A model generated the notes under the pieces. That model was not told where the DNA came from and made no database searches. It saw only the letters and a program-made list of their open reading frames with translations. Of a stretch of DNA of 64,000 bases, positions 8,822-17,526 are shown piece after piece. A program made the translations under genes and the position numbers. The stretch comes from Microbacterium memoriense (GTDB lineage: Bacteria > Actinomycetota > Actinomycetes > Actinomycetales > Microbacteriaceae), in assembly GCF_025398275.1 (NCBI RefSeq), contig NZ_JAODOR010000008.1:148017-212016 (forward strand), written 5' to 3'. Within the stretch, counting starts at the first letter, position 1. Every line of letters begins with the position of its first letter.

Positions 8822-10107
8822 ACCAGGAGATCGTCGCGGGCGGCGATCGCTGCGAATGCGTGGGCGAGGTCGTCGATGAGGTCCGCGGCATCCTCGATGC
8901 CGATCGAGAGTCGCAGCGTGCCCGGGAAGACGCCGAGCGCCACGCGTTCGGCGTCGCTCAGGTGGATGTGGCTGGTGGATGCCGGGTGCAGGACGAGCGA
9001 GCGCACATCGCCCAGGTGGGTCATGTGCGTGAACGTGCGGACAGCCTCGATGACCCTCTCGGCCGCGGCGGCGCCCCCGCGGAGCGTCACGGTGAACACC
9101 GATCCGAACCCGTCCGGCAAGAGGCGCTCGGCGAGCGCATGATCCGCGTGCCCGTCGAGGCCGACGTAATCGACAGATTCCACGGCATCGTGCGTGGCGA
9201 GCCACCGGGCTACGATCAACGCGTTCGCAGACTGGCGTTCGACGCGCAGACTCAGGGTCTCGATGCCCTGGCCGATGAGGAACGCGTTGAGCGGCGACGG
9301 TGTGGGACCGAGTCGCGGACCGACACTCTCGCGGGCGTACGCCAGACGGGCGCCGGCGCCCGCGCGCTCGGCGGGGCTCGGTGTGCCGCTGCGATCGCGT
9401 TCGGTCAGCTGGGGGAACAGGGTCGAGGTCACGTCGAACGTGCCGGCGTCGACGATCGCGCCGCCGATGACCGCGCCGTGCCCGGCGAGGAACTTGCTCG
9501 CCGAATGCACGACGACATCCGCGCCGTGCTCGATCGGCCGAAAGAGATACGGCGTTGCGAAGGTGTTGTCGATGACGAGCGGAAGGCCGTGCGCGTGCGC
9601 CACGGCAGAGACCTCGGCGACGTCGAGCAGACGGTTCGTGGCGTTGGAGATCGACTCGGCGAACAGCACCCGGGTGTCGGGCCGGATCGCGGCTTCCCAC
9701 GCGGACGGGTCGTGGATGTCGTGGACGAACGAGACGTCGATCCCGAAGCGCGACAGGCTGTCGAGCAAGAGGCCCCGCGTGCCCTCGTAGATGTGGTTCG
9801 ACACGACGACATGGTCACCAGCCGACACGAGGGTCATGAGGGCGACCGAAGTCGCTGCTTGACCGCTGGCGAGCAGCAACGCGCCCGTCCCGCCTTCGAG
9901 CCCGGCGAGCGTGGACTCCACGGCCTCGATCGTGGGATTCCCGATCCGGGTGTAGGCATAGCCCTCGCCCGTGTCGAAATGCGCACCGGCGGCGCCGAAT
10001 TCGTCGAACGTGAATCCTGCGGTGAGGTAGATCGGCGTCGCGCGGGGGGTGGCCCCCGTCTGGCCGGAGCCTTGCACTTGGCGCGTCGTGAATCCCTTGC
10101 GGCCCAT
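8818..10107 (-). CDS. metY: O-acetylhomoserine aminocarboxypropyltransferase (homocysteine synthase)
   Basis: 429 residues of the Cys/Met-metabolism PLP family. TAGFTFDEFG, GYAYTRIGNPT, the glycine-rich LLASGQAATSVAL, the DNTFATPYLFRP block with the Asp that holds the PLP ring nitrogen, and HSASKFLAGHG with the Schiff-base Lys are all present. The length matches O-acetylhomoserine sulfhydrylases, which make homocysteine from O-acetylhomoserine and sulfide. The ATG at 10107 is preceded by a perfect AAGGAGGA site. Upstream (10130-10142) lies a short GCCC-ATTTT-GGGC hairpin between a possible -10 and the ribosome site. It is coupled to the downstream monooxygenase gene. Confidence 0.92.
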   Translation of the reverse strand: MGRKGFTTRQVQGSGQTGATPRATPIYLTAGFTFDEFGAAGAHFDTGEGYAYTRIGNPTIEAVESTLAGLEGGTGALLLASGQAATSVALMTLVSAGDHVVVSNHIYEGTRGLLLDSLSRFGIDVSFVHDIHDPSAWEAAIRPDTRVLFAESISNATNRLLDVAEVSAVAHAHGLPLVIDNTFATPYLFRPIEHGADVVVHSASKFLAGHGAVIGGAIVDAGTFDVTSTLFPQLTERDRSGTPSPAERAGAGARLAYARESVGPRLGPTPSPLNAFLIGQGIETLSLRVERQSANALIVARWLATHDAVESVDYVGLDGHADHALAERLLPDGFGSVFTVTLRGGAAAAERVIEAVRTFTHMTHLGDVRSLVLHPASTSHIHLSDAERVALGVFPGTLRLSIGIEDAADLIDDLAHAFAAIAARDDLLV

Positions 10108-10180
10108 CGCCGTCCTCCTTCGCGTGACAGCCCATTTTGGGCCCCACGGCATCCACCCGCCTATTCGCGGTGTCGCCGTG

Positions 10181-10915
10181 TTACGACGCGCGGGGAGAGA
10201 GGTCGGCGCCGACGGCTTCACGCTCGTCGAAGACGAAGCAATCGCCCGTGAAATGTGCCCCGCCGACCTGTTCGAAGTAGCCGAGGATGCCGCCATCCAA
10301 CTGCCAGGCGTCAATCCCCTCTTCGCGAAGATGGATGGCCGCCTTCTCGCAGCGGATGCCGCCGGTGCAGTAGCTGACGACGGTCTTGCCTTCCAGCTCC
10401 GCGCGGTGCGCCGCGACGGCGTCGGGGAACTGCGTGAAGCGCTCGATGCGCCAATCCGCGGCATGCTCGAACGCCCCGTAGTCGACCTCGAACGCGTTTC
10501 TCGTGTCGAGGAGAACGACGTCGCGACCGGCGTCATCGTGGCCCTGGTCGAGCCAGCGGCGCAGTGTCTCGGGGGCGACGACCGGCGCCCGCCCCGACTC
10601 GGGCCGGATCGTCGGACGGTCCATGCGAATGATCTCGCGCTTGCGCTTGACGAGCATCTTTCCGAACGGCTGCGTATCCGACCAGCTTTCTTTGGCGGAC
10701 AGCCGCGCAAACCGCGGGTCGGCGCGGAGCGTGTCGAGGAAGCCGCGAACGGCCGTAGGTTCTCCCGCGAGGAACAGGTTGATGCCTTCCTCTGCCAGCA
10801 GGATCGTGCCCTTCAACCCCGCCGTGACCGCGCGATCCCGCAACACCGGACGCAGCCCCGCGGGGTCGACGATGTGCGTGAACAGATACGCGGAGACGTT
10901 GAGGACGGCGGACAC
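10181..10915 (-). CDS. trhO: tRNA uridine(34) hydroxylase (rhodanese family)
   Basis: 244 residues. An N-terminal acylphosphatase-like domain (residues about 1-95, with [11 protein letters not shown]) is followed by a rhodanese domain with [20 protein letters not shown] and the active-site loop [12 protein letters not shown], whose first Cys is catalytic. TrhO (YceA) installs ho5U at tRNA position 34 using prephenate-derived chemistry or oxygen. The GTG start at 10915 has no ribosome site; a TAGGCT -10 box ends 6 nt upstream, implying a leaderless message. It is divergent from dps over an 84-bp space. Confidence 0.92.
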   Translation of the reverse strand: MSAVLNVSAYLFTHIVDPAGLRPVLRDRAVTAGLKGTILLAEEGINLFLAGEPTAVRGFLDTLRADPRFARLSAKESWSDTQPFGKMLVKRKREIIRMDRPTIRPESGRAPVVAPETLRRWLDQGHDDAGRDVVLLDTRNAFEVDYGAFEHAADWRIERFTQFPDAVAAHRAELEGKTVVSYCTGGIRCEKAAIHLREEGIDAWQLDGGILGYFEQVGGAHFTGDCFVFDEREAVGADLSPRAS

Positions 10916-10921
10916 ACGACC

Positions 10922-10927
10922 AGCCTA
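10922..10927 (-). promoter_or_regulatory. Leaderless -10 box of trhO
   Basis: TAGGCT on the minus strand, 6 nt before the GTG start. No ribosome site between them. Confidence 0.55.
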
Positions 10928-10987
10928 CGGTCGATAGCACGGCCCCCGGAGTCCGGCAAGGGCGTTCCCTCGGCCACGATCCGATCG

Positions 10988-10993
10988 TAGGTT
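10988..10993 (+). promoter_or_regulatory. Leaderless -10 box of dps
   Basis: TAGGTT, 6 nt before the ATG of dps. The trhO and dps -10 boxes are 60 bp apart and face away from each other. Confidence 0.55.
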
Positions 10994-10999
10994 CGTGCC

Positions 11000-11554
11000 A
11001 TGGCTACTCCCACGAAGTCCCCCACCCGCAATCGCCGTCGCGCCGCCGGCGGCTCCGGCGCGAAGCTCACCGCCGGCGAGAACGCCGAGAAGGGGTTCAC
11101 CGCATCCGCCGACCTGAGCGCGAACCTGCAGAAGGTCCTGGTCGATCTGATCGAGTTGTCCCTGCAGGGCAAGCAGGCGCACTGGAATGTCGTCGGGACG
11201 AACTTCCGCGACACCCACCTTCAGCTCGACGAGATCATCGACGCCGCCCGCGAGTTCGCCGACACGATTGCCGAGCGGATGCGTGCGCTGCACGCGCTCC
11301 CGGACGGTCGCAGCGATCAGGTCGCCGAGACCACGACCCTCCCCGAGTTTCCGCAGGGCGAGATCGCGACGACGGAGGTCATCGACCTCATCACCGAACG
11401 CCTCGACGACGTCTGCGGCACGTGCCGCGACGTGCACGACGCGGTCGACGAGGAGGACCCGACGAGCGCCGACATCCTGCACGCGGTGCTCGAACGGCTC
11501 GAGCAGTTGTCGTGGATGGTGAGCGCCGAAAACCGGACGCCGAAGAAGCGCTGA
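11000..11554 (+). CDS. dps: Dps family DNA-binding ferritin-like protein
   Basis: 184 residues. The segment GKQAHWNVVGTNFRDTHLQLDEIIDAAREFAD (about residues 55-85) carries the His and the His/Asp/Glu residues of the Dps intersubunit ferroxidase site. The rest is a four-helix bundle. The first 35 residues are basic and disordered (KSPTRNRRRAAGG), a likely DNA-contact tail, and the C-terminus is also basic (PKKR). Dps proteins oxidise and store iron with peroxide and shield DNA in stress or stationary phase. The start lies 6 nt behind a TAGGTT box, so the message is probably leaderless. Confidence 0.92.
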   Translation: MATPTKSPTRNRRRAAGGSGAKLTAGENAEKGFTASADLSANLQKVLVDLIELSLQGKQAHWNVVGTNFRDTHLQLDEIIDAAREFADTIAERMRALHALPDGRSDQVAETTTLPEFPQGEIATTEVIDLITERLDDVCGTCRDVHDAVDEEDPTSADILHAVLERLEQLSWMVSAENRTPKKR

Positions 11555-11559
11555 CGCGC

Positions 11560-12510
11560 TCACATGTCGGCGGGCGTCCACTCCGAGACGTTGTCGAGCG
11601 TTGCGACCTCGTCCGCCGTCAGGTCGGTGCGCGCACCGTCGAGCAGGTCATCGACCTGAGCGAGCTTCGACGCCGACGCGATCGGTGCGACCACGCCGGG
11701 CTTGGCCCGAAGCCAGGCGAGCGCGGTCGCGGCGATCGAGACCCCGTGGTCCTGGCCGATGCGGTCGAGCACGTCGATGATCTGGAGTCCCTGCGGCGTC
11801 GCGTAGCGCGACGCCCCCGCGGCGCGCGGCGAGACATGACCCTCGGCATCCGTCGACCGATACTTGCCGGTCAGGAATCCCTTGGCGAGGGCGTAGTACG
11901 GCACCAGGCTGAGGTTCTCGGCGACCGCGAGGGGCACGATGTCCTGTTCGATCTCGCGGTGCACGAGGTTGTAGTGCGGCTGGATCGCGATCGGCTCGGC
12001 GACACCGAGCTCCCGCGCGATGCGCACCCACGCCGCGATGCGCTCGGCCGAGTAGTTAGACACGGCTGTGTAGCGGACGAGGCCGTCGGTGACGAGCTGA
12101 CCGAACGCGGCGACCGTCTCTTCGAGCGGCGTTGCGGCGTCGTCGAAGTGTGCGTAATACAGATCGATCTGCGAGACGCCCAGTCGCTGCAGCGAGGCCT
12201 CGGCTGCCGCCCGCACGTTGCCGGCTGCGAGGCCGGTGAAGTCCGGATGCTGGCTGACCTTCGTGGCGACCGTGACGCCCTCGGGCCGGCGTGCGGCGAG
12301 CCACTCGCCGATGATGGCCTCACTCTCCCCTCCCGTGTGCCCCGGGACCCAGGCGCTGTACGAATCCGCCGTGTCGATGAAGTTGCCGCCGCCGGCGTGG
12401 AAGGCATCCAGGATCTGGAACGAGGCGTCGCGGTCGGCTGTCCAGCCGAACACGTTACCGCCGAGGGCGAGGGGGAAGACGTCGAGGTCACTGCTGCCGA
12501 TGCGGGTCAT
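11560..12510 (-). CDS. Aldo/keto reductase
   Basis: 316 residues. The catalytic tetrad is visible: Asp and Tyr in FIDTADSYSAW, Lys in VATKVSQH and His in LYYAHFDD. The C-terminal PIASASKLAQVDDLL block is the NADP-binding end of the barrel. Such enzymes reduce aldehydes and ketones with NADPH; this subgroup (YajO/IolS-like) is common and its substrates are poorly known. I placed the start at the ATG at 12510; a TTG at 12522 in frame is the alternative. The gene ends 5 bp from the dps stop, tail to tail, with no room for a separate terminator. Confidence 0.88.
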   Translation of the reverse strand: MTRIGSSDLDVFPLALGGNVFGWTADRDASFQILDAFHAGGGNFIDTADSYSAWVPGHTGGESEAIIGEWLAARRPEGVTVATKVSQHPDFTGLAAGNVRAAAEASLQRLGVSQIDLYYAHFDDAATPLEETVAAFGQLVTDGLVRYTAVSNYSAERIAAWVRIARELGVAEPIAIQPHYNLVHREIEQDIVPLAVAENLSLVPYYALAKGFLTGKYRSTDAEGHVSPRAAGASRYATPQGLQIIDVLDRIGQDHGVSIAATALAWLRAKPGVVAPIASASKLAQVDDLLDGARTDLTADEVATLDNVSEWTPADM

Positions 12511-12604
12511 TCCTCGATCCAATCACGCCGGCTCCCGGGCGTTCTCGCTGTCGCGGGTATCCATTCACAGGAATGGATGCCGGGGGCGTAGCGTTGGAGG
12601 CATC

Positions 12605-13630
12605 ATGCAGAGCTTCGGAACCCTTTCGTTCGGCCATTACGGACCTCTCGGCGGCGGGCGCCAGCTGACCGCCGCTGACTCGATGCTCCAGGCGATCGAT
12701 CTCGCCCAGGGCATGGACGACCTCGGGGTCAACGGCGTCTCCTTCCGCGTCCACCACTTCGCCCGCCAGCAGGCAGCGCCCATGCCGTTGCTCGCCGCGA
12801 TCGCCGCGAAGACCCAGCGCATCGAGATGGGCACCGGCGTGATCGATATGCGCTACGAGAACCCGCTGTACCTCGCCGAAGAAGCCGCGGCGGTCGACTT
12901 GATCTCCGACGGGCGGCTCGCGCTCGGCGTCAGCCGCGGGTCACCCGAGACCGTCGTCCGCGGTTACGAGAAGTTCGGCTACACCGGAGCAGACCCGCGC
13001 GGCGCCGACCTGGCCCGCGACCACTTCGATCTGTTCCTGCGCGCGATCGAAGGCGAAGGCCTCGCCGAGCGCGACGCGCAGAGCCCGTTCGGCGGAGGCA
13101 CCGGGATGCAGCGGATCGAACCGCACTCGGAAGGACTGCGCTCACGCATCTGGTGGGGCGCAGGTACGCGCGAGACCGCCGAGTGGGCCGGGCGCAAGGG
13201 CGTCAACCTGATGTCCTCGACCCTGCTGACCGAGGCGGACGGCCGGCCGTTCGACATCCTCCAGGCCGAGCAGATCGAGCAATTCCACGCGGCCTGGCGC
13301 GCAGCCGGTCATCCGGGTACTGCCCGCACCTCCGTCAGCCGCTCGATCTTCCCGATCACGACCGCCGAGGACGAGCTGTACTTCGGCCACTCGAACGAGG
13401 GCGACGGCATCGGCTACATCGACGGGTTCCGGTCGACGTTCGGCAAGACCTATGCCGCGTCGCCGGAAGTGCTCGTCGAGCAGTTGCAACAGGACGCCGC
13501 GATCGCCGCGGCCGACACCCTCATGCTCACGATCCCGAGCCAGTTGGGTGTCGAGTTCAACCTCCGGATCATCGAGGCGTTCGCGACCCACGTGGCGCCG
13601 TCGCTCGGCTGGAAGTCCACGCTGAGCTGA
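12605..13630 (+). CDS. LLM-class flavin-dependent oxidoreductase
   Basis: 341 residues with a bacterial luciferase-like TIM barrel: FGTLSFGHYG at the start, then ATGAT-like core blocks IEMGTGVIDMRYENPLYLAEEAAAVDLISDGRLALGVSRGSPE. A flavin cofactor (FMN or F420) is expected but cannot be told apart by eye. The start is the ATG at 12605; TTGGAGG lies a few bases before it and a TAGCGT box at 12589-12594 is so close that the leader would be only a few bases. It is divergent from the aldo/keto reductase. Substrate unknown. Confidence 0.85.
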   Translation: MQSFGTLSFGHYGPLGGGRQLTAADSMLQAIDLAQGMDDLGVNGVSFRVHHFARQQAAPMPLLAAIAAKTQRIEMGTGVIDMRYENPLYLAEEAAAVDLISDGRLALGVSRGSPETVVRGYEKFGYTGADPRGADLARDHFDLFLRAIEGEGLAERDAQSPFGGGTGMQRIEPHSEGLRSRIWWGAGTRETAEWAGRKGVNLMSSTLLTEADGRPFDILQAEQIEQFHAAWRAAGHPGTARTSVSRSIFPITTAEDELYFGHSNEGDGIGYIDGFRSTFGKTYAASPEVLVEQLQQDAAIAAADTLMLTIPSQLGVEFNLRIIEAFATHVAPSLGWKSTLS

Positions 13631-13645
13631 CGCGGGCGAACAACC

Positions 13646-14122
13646 TCACGCGAGCGAAGCCGAGGCGGCGTAAATCAGCCGAAAGCCCTCACACACGACC
13701 GGCATGTCCGGCTCGAAGCCGCGGGCGTTCTCCGAGTGAGCCCGCCAGTAGCGTTCGTGGGATTCCCGCCAGTACTCCAACGTCCGGTCGCCTTCCCCCT
13801 CCCGATACGCGTGAGACTCCGTCACGGCGTCGAACGGCACGATGGAGATGGCGGTCGTCTGGATCACCGCGACCGGTCGCCCCTGCCCATCGAGCAGGAT
13901 GCTGTAACTGTCGACCGCGGGAACGGGCTCCCCCGTCGCCTCGTAGTCCCACAACGACGATGCCGTCGCCGTCTTCGTCCCGTCCAGCACAAGGCTCAAG
14001 AGCCCATCGGCGTGCTCGGGCGTGGCGCCGAACGCCCACGCATCCGGCACCGCTTCCGGGAGCCCGTCGACGGCGCCCCGACTTTGCTTCCAGAACGCGA
14101 CGATCCGTGCTTGAGTGTCCAC
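13646..14122 (-). CDS. ASCH-domain protein
   Basis: 158 residues with the ASCH pattern: ADGLLSLVLDGTKTATASSLWDYEATGEPVPAVDSYSILLDGQGRPVAV, then the EGEGDRTLEYWRESHERYW block. ASCH domains adopt a PUA-like fold and bind RNA or modified nucleosides; related proteins (YqfB) are small amidohydrolases acting on N4-acetylcytidine. This one matches the family length of about 150 residues. The GTG start at 14122 is 6 nt from a TAGCAT -10 box, so it is probably leaderless. It is divergent from the cyd regulator, and one copy of the 13-bp motif lies directly behind its promoter. Confidence 0.85.
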   Translation of the reverse strand: MDTQARIVAFWKQSRGAVDGLPEAVPDAWAFGATPEHADGLLSLVLDGTKTATASSLWDYEATGEPVPAVDSYSILLDGQGRPVAVIQTTAISIVPFDAVTESHAYREGEGDRTLEYWRESHERYWRAHSENARGFEPDMPVVCEGFRLIYAASASLA

Positions 14123-14128
14123 GGCACG

Positions 14129-14134
14129 ATGCTA
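14129..14134 (-). promoter_or_regulatory. Leaderless -10 box of the ASCH gene
   Basis: TAGCAT on the minus strand, 6 nt before the GTG start of the ASCH gene. Confidence 0.5.
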
Positions 14135-14139
14135 GGCGA

Positions 14140-14221
14140 CATCGGATTCGGATGGATGCCGCAGAATCGGCCCGGAAGGCCCTTTCTGGTCCGAATCCGA
14201 TGCCATTGTCCGAATCCGACG
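14140..14221. promoter_or_regulatory. Three copies of a 13-bp motif, candidate operators of the cyd regulator
   Basis: TCCGAATCCGATG occurs at 14190-14202 and, inverted, at 14140-14152, identical over 13 bp. A third copy, TCCGAATCCGACG, is at 14209-14221. The two same-strand copies are 19 bp apart, about two helical turns. The inverted copy lies just upstream of the ASCH -10 box; the other pair lies 67-98 bp before the regulator start. The arrangement fits a DNA-binding site for the adjacent winged-helix regulator; this is inference. Confidence 0.55.
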
Positions 14222-14287
14222 GCATCCCGTGAAAAAACATTCGGGAAACGGTCGCGGGCGGGCGCAAAGCCGTGAATAATATGAGGT

Positions 14288-14911
14288 ATGACCACAGGAC
14301 GCCCGGCGGGCTACAGCGCAATCTCGAGTTACTCGCGCGTCGAGATCCTTCACCTCGTACAAGACCACCCGCGGCGAACCATCGCCGAGATCGTCGAATC
14401 CACGAGCCTCCACGCCAACACCGTGCGCGAGCACCTGAAGCGCCTGATCGATGACGGCTACGTGATCTCTGCCGCGGAAGACCGCAAGACGCGGGGCCGT
14501 CCGCGCGTACTCTACAGCGCCGCCGACGGCGGGAGTGCGTCCAGCGCGGTTCAGCAGCGCAAGGTGCGCGCGGCCGCGGAGCGCGGCGATCTGATGCGCC
14601 GGGTGATCCCGGGGATCGCGCCGGAACTCGACACCGCGGCTCTCCATCAGGTCGATGCCCTGGTCGAAGACCTCATCGACGCCGGCTTCGATCCCCTCGT
14701 GGACGAGACCGAGCTGACGATCGACCTCACTCCCTGCGCGCAGGCGACCGCGCAGGCGGATCATCGCGATGTGTTGTGCAGCGTGCATCTCAGCCTGATG
14801 CAAGGCGTCCTGAACGAAGCAGGTGGACCGCTTTCCGTCGATGGAATGCGCTCATCGTGTGATCCTCGCGCGTGCGTCGTGCAGCTCCTCCACGCCGGCG
14901 GCCGCAATTGA
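14288..14911 (+). CDS. Winged-helix (ArsR/SufR-like) regulator with a four-cysteine C-terminus
   Basis: 207 residues. The N-terminal half is a winged helix (VEILHLVQDHPRRTIAEIVESTSLHANTVREHLKRLIDDGYV, then the wing RGRPRVLY). The C-terminal half has four Cys residues: TPCAQAT, DVLCSVHLSLMQGVL, RSSCDPRACVVQL. That C-x(n)-C...HLxLxxG pattern resembles SufR-type iron-sulfur sensors, so an Fe-S cluster is likely but not proven. It lies 93 bp before cydA on the same strand, which suggests redox or oxygen control of cytochrome bd. The ATG at 14288 follows an AATAAT/TAATAT box by 5-7 nt, a leaderless arrangement. Confidence 0.8.
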   Translation: MTTGRPAGYSAISSYSRVEILHLVQDHPRRTIAEIVESTSLHANTVREHLKRLIDDGYVISAAEDRKTRGRPRVLYSAADGGSASSAVQQRKVRAAAERGDLMRRVIPGIAPELDTAALHQVDALVEDLIDAGFDPLVDETELTIDLTPCAQATAQADHRDVLCSVHLSLMQGVLNEAGGPLSVDGMRSSCDPRACVVQLLHAGGRN

Positions 14912-15004
14912 CACGGGTTATTCACGGCTCGGCCCTCGTCGAACCTGAGCGCACGCTGAGTACCTTCAGTTGCATGGAAGACCCGGACTTGGGGAGGACG
15001 TGGG

Positions 15005-16450
15005 ATGGATTTTCTTGATCCGCTGCTGCTCGCGCGGTGGCAGTTCGGCTTGACGACGCTCTATCACTTCCTCTTCGTCCCGCTGACGCTCGGCATGGCG
15101 CTGACCGTCGCGATCTTCCAGACGGCCTGGTACCGAACCGGCAACCTGAAGTGGCTGCACCTGACGCGTTTCTTCGGGAAGATCTTCCTGATCAACTTCG
15201 CGATGGGCGTCGTGACGGGGATCGTGCAGGAGTTCCAGTTCGGCATGAATTGGTCGTCCTACTCGCGTTTCGTCGGTGACGTCTTCGGGGCCCCACTCGC
15301 GTTCGAAGGCCTGATGGCGTTCTTCTTCGAGGCGACCTTCATCGGCCTGTGGATCTTCGGCTGGGACAAGCTCCCGAAGGGACTGCACCTCGCGAGCATC
15401 TGGATCGCGACGATCGGCGCGTGGTTCTCCGCTTACTTCATCCTTGCGGCGAACGCGTTCATGCAGAACCCGGTCGGCTACCAGATGGCGCAGGACGGCG
15501 GCCGCGCGGAGATGAACGACTTCTTCGCGGTCCTGACGAACCCCGTCGCGCTGGCTGCCCTCCCGCACACGTTGTTCGCCGCATTCATGATGACGATGGG
15601 CGTGATCATCTCGATCTCGTCCTGGCATCTGATCCGTCGGCAGAACGTCGACATGATGCGCACATCCCTCCGCTATGGACTCTGGGGCATGATCATCGCC
15701 TTCGCGGGCGTCGCGCTCTCCGGCGACCAGCTGGGCCTCGTGATGGTGCAGACCCAGCCGATGAAGATGGCGGCCGCCGAGGCGTTGTTCGACTCCGCCT
15801 GTAGCGCGGATGCGTCCTTCTCGATCTTCACTCTCGGCACCCCTGACGGAACGAGCGAGCTCTTCTCGATCCGTGTCCCCTACCTCCTGGCGTTCCTGTC
15901 GACGCATACTCTGGACGGCTGCGTCGAGGGCATCAACGATCTCAACCTGCTCTACACGAACGAGCTGTTCCCCCAGTTCGCAGATCAGGTCGATGGCAAC
16001 TTCGCTCCCATCCTGTGGGTCACCTACTGGTCGTTCCGCTGGATGATCGGCCTCGGCGGCGTCGCCGCGCTGACCGCAGTCGTGGGACTCTGGCTCACCC
16101 GCAAGAAGGCGAAGCGCGACGTCCCCAACTGGGCATGGAAGCTCGCGATCTGGGCCTGGCCGGCATCGCTCGTCGCCATTCTGGTCGGATGGGTCTTCAC
16201 AGAAATGGGCCGGCAGCCCTGGATCGTCTTCGGGCTCATGCTCACGGAGGACGGCGTCTCCCCGAGCGTGCCGGGCTGGACGGTGCTCATCTCCCTCATC
16301 GCGTTCACCGCGATCTACGCGATCCTCGCCGTGGTCGAAGTCGGTCTCATCATGAAGACGTCCCACAAGGGACCCGATCCCCTACCCGAACCGGGAAGCC
16401 CCGAGGCCGAACAGCCCTCGGTCGAGAACACCCCGACGACGGTCTACTAG
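15005..16450 (+). CDS. cydA: Cytochrome bd ubiquinol/menaquinol oxidase subunit I
   Basis: 481 residues, integral membrane. Visible features are the heme ligand His in LTTLYHFLFVPLT (about residue 21), the FEGLMAFFFEATF helix with the conserved Glu pair of the proton path, LPHTLFAAFM with a second heme His, and the GRQPWIV motif in the C-terminal half. The quinol loop is short, as in other actinobacteria and firmicutes. Cys266 and Cys306 flank that loop; a structural disulfide has been described in the mycobacterial Q-loop, but whether these two correspond is not established. The start follows GGGGAGGACGTGGG. First gene of cydABDC. Confidence 0.95.
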   Translation: MDFLDPLLLARWQFGLTTLYHFLFVPLTLGMALTVAIFQTAWYRTGNLKWLHLTRFFGKIFLINFAMGVVTGIVQEFQFGMNWSSYSRFVGDVFGAPLAFEGLMAFFFEATFIGLWIFGWDKLPKGLHLASIWIATIGAWFSAYFILAANAFMQNPVGYQMAQDGGRAEMNDFFAVLTNPVALAALPHTLFAAFMMTMGVIISISSWHLIRRQNVDMMRTSLRYGLWGMIIAFAGVALSGDQLGLVMVQTQPMKMAAAEALFDSACSADASFSIFTLGTPDGTSELFSIRVPYLLAFLSTHTLDGCVEGINDLNLLYTNELFPQFADQVDGNFAPILWVTYWSFRWMIGLGGVAALTAVVGLWLTRKKAKRDVPNWAWKLAIWAWPASLVAILVGWVFTEMGRQPWIVFGLMLTEDGVSPSVPGWTVLISLIAFTAIYAILAVVEVGLIMKTSHKGPDPLPEPGSPEAEQPSVENTPTTVY

Positions 16451-16459
16451 GAGCGCATG

Positions 16460-17491
16460 ATGGATCTCGCATACGTCTGGTTCTTCATCGTCGGAGTGCT
16501 CTTCGTCGGCTACTTCGTCCTCGACGGGTTCGACTTCGGCGTCGGCATGTCGCTCCCCTTCCTCGGGAAGGATGACATCTCGCGCCGTCAGATCATCAAC
16601 ACGATCGGCCCGGTCTGGGATCTCAACGAGACCTGGGTCATCGTGGCCGGCGCGTGCCTGTTCGCTGCATTCCCCGAGTGGTATGCGACGCTGTTCAGCG
16701 GCTTCTACCTCGCGCTGCTGCTCATCCTGCTCGCACTGATCCTGCGTGGCGTTTCCTTCGAATACCGGCACCAGCGAGAGAGCCTCCGCTGGAAGGCGGG
16801 CTTCGACCGCATGATCGTGATCGGCTCCGCCGTCCCCGCGTTCCTCTGGGGTGTCGCCGTCGCCAACATCGTGCAGGGCGTCCCGCTCGATGTCGATCAT
16901 GAGTTCACGGGGTCTCTCTTGACGCTCCTGAACCCGTACGGGTTGCTCGGCGGCCTCACGACGCTCTTGCTGTTCTTCACGCACGGCGTGTACTTCGTCG
17001 CGCTCAAGACCGACGGCCAGGTGCGGATGGATGCCCGTAGACTCGCGCTGCGATCTGGACTGCTCACGGTCGTCGTCGCTGCGATCTTCCTCGCCTGGAC
17101 CGTCGCGGCCGCCTTCGGCAACGGCGCTCCGCTCGTCGGGCTGGTCGTCCTGTGCGCGGCCGTCGCGGCGGTGCTCCTGATCGCCTCCGTGCTGGCCAAT
17201 ACGCGCGACCGTGAGGGCTGGGCGTTCGGCTTCGGCGCGGGAACCGTGGCCTTTGCGGTGCTGACGCTGTGGGTCGCGCTCTTCCCGAACGTCATGCCCT
17301 CCTCGACCGACCCGGCGTTCAACCTGACGATCGAGAACGCATCCAGCACCGACTACACGCTGACGATCATGACCTGGGCCGCCGTGGTCTTCCTGCCGCT
17401 CGTGCTGCTCTACCAGGGGTGGACGTATTGGATCTTCCGCAAGCGCGTCAGCCGCACGACGATCGAGAAGGCCGCGGCCGCCGCACACTGA
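16460..17491 (+). CDS. cydB: Cytochrome bd oxidase subunit II
   Basis: 343 residues. The N-terminal LAYVWFFIVGVLFVGYFVLDGFDFGVGM and INTIGPVWDLNETWVIVAGACLFAAFPEWYA are the classic CydB blocks, followed by further hydrophobic helices to the end. It pairs with CydA in the membrane to reduce oxygen to water with quinol electrons. Two adjacent ATG codons are available (16457, 16460); the second is better spaced from GGAG. It follows cydA after 9 bp, so the two are co-translated. Confidence 0.95.
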   Translation: MDLAYVWFFIVGVLFVGYFVLDGFDFGVGMSLPFLGKDDISRRQIINTIGPVWDLNETWVIVAGACLFAAFPEWYATLFSGFYLALLLILLALILRGVSFEYRHQRESLRWKAGFDRMIVIGSAVPAFLWGVAVANIVQGVPLDVDHEFTGSLLTLLNPYGLLGGLTTLLLFFTHGVYFVALKTDGQVRMDARRLALRSGLLTVVVAAIFLAWTVAAAFGNGAPLVGLVVLCAAVAAVLLIASVLANTRDREGWAFGFGAGTVAFAVLTLWVALFPNVMPSSTDPAFNLTIENASSTDYTLTIMTWAAVVFLPLVLLYQGWTYWIFRKRVSRTTIEKAAAAAH

Positions 17492-17526
17492 CGTTCCGCC
17501 GGGGCAACGTAAGGCAGGATCGAAGG

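Noticed and set aside
8818..10710. A longer reading of metY extending into trhO
   Set aside because: The extension is antisense to nothing coding but has no family match; the ATG at 10107 has a perfect AAGGAGG site and the right N-terminus.
13631..13645. A terminator between the LLM oxidoreductase and ASCH genes
   Set aside because: The gap is only 15 bp and no stem is visible; the two genes simply end tail to tail.
14966..16366. A long open frame on the strand opposite cydA, rich in Asp, Glu, Arg and His
   Set aside because: It is the antisense of cydA; the composition is the usual mirror of high-GC coding DNA and no family motif is present.
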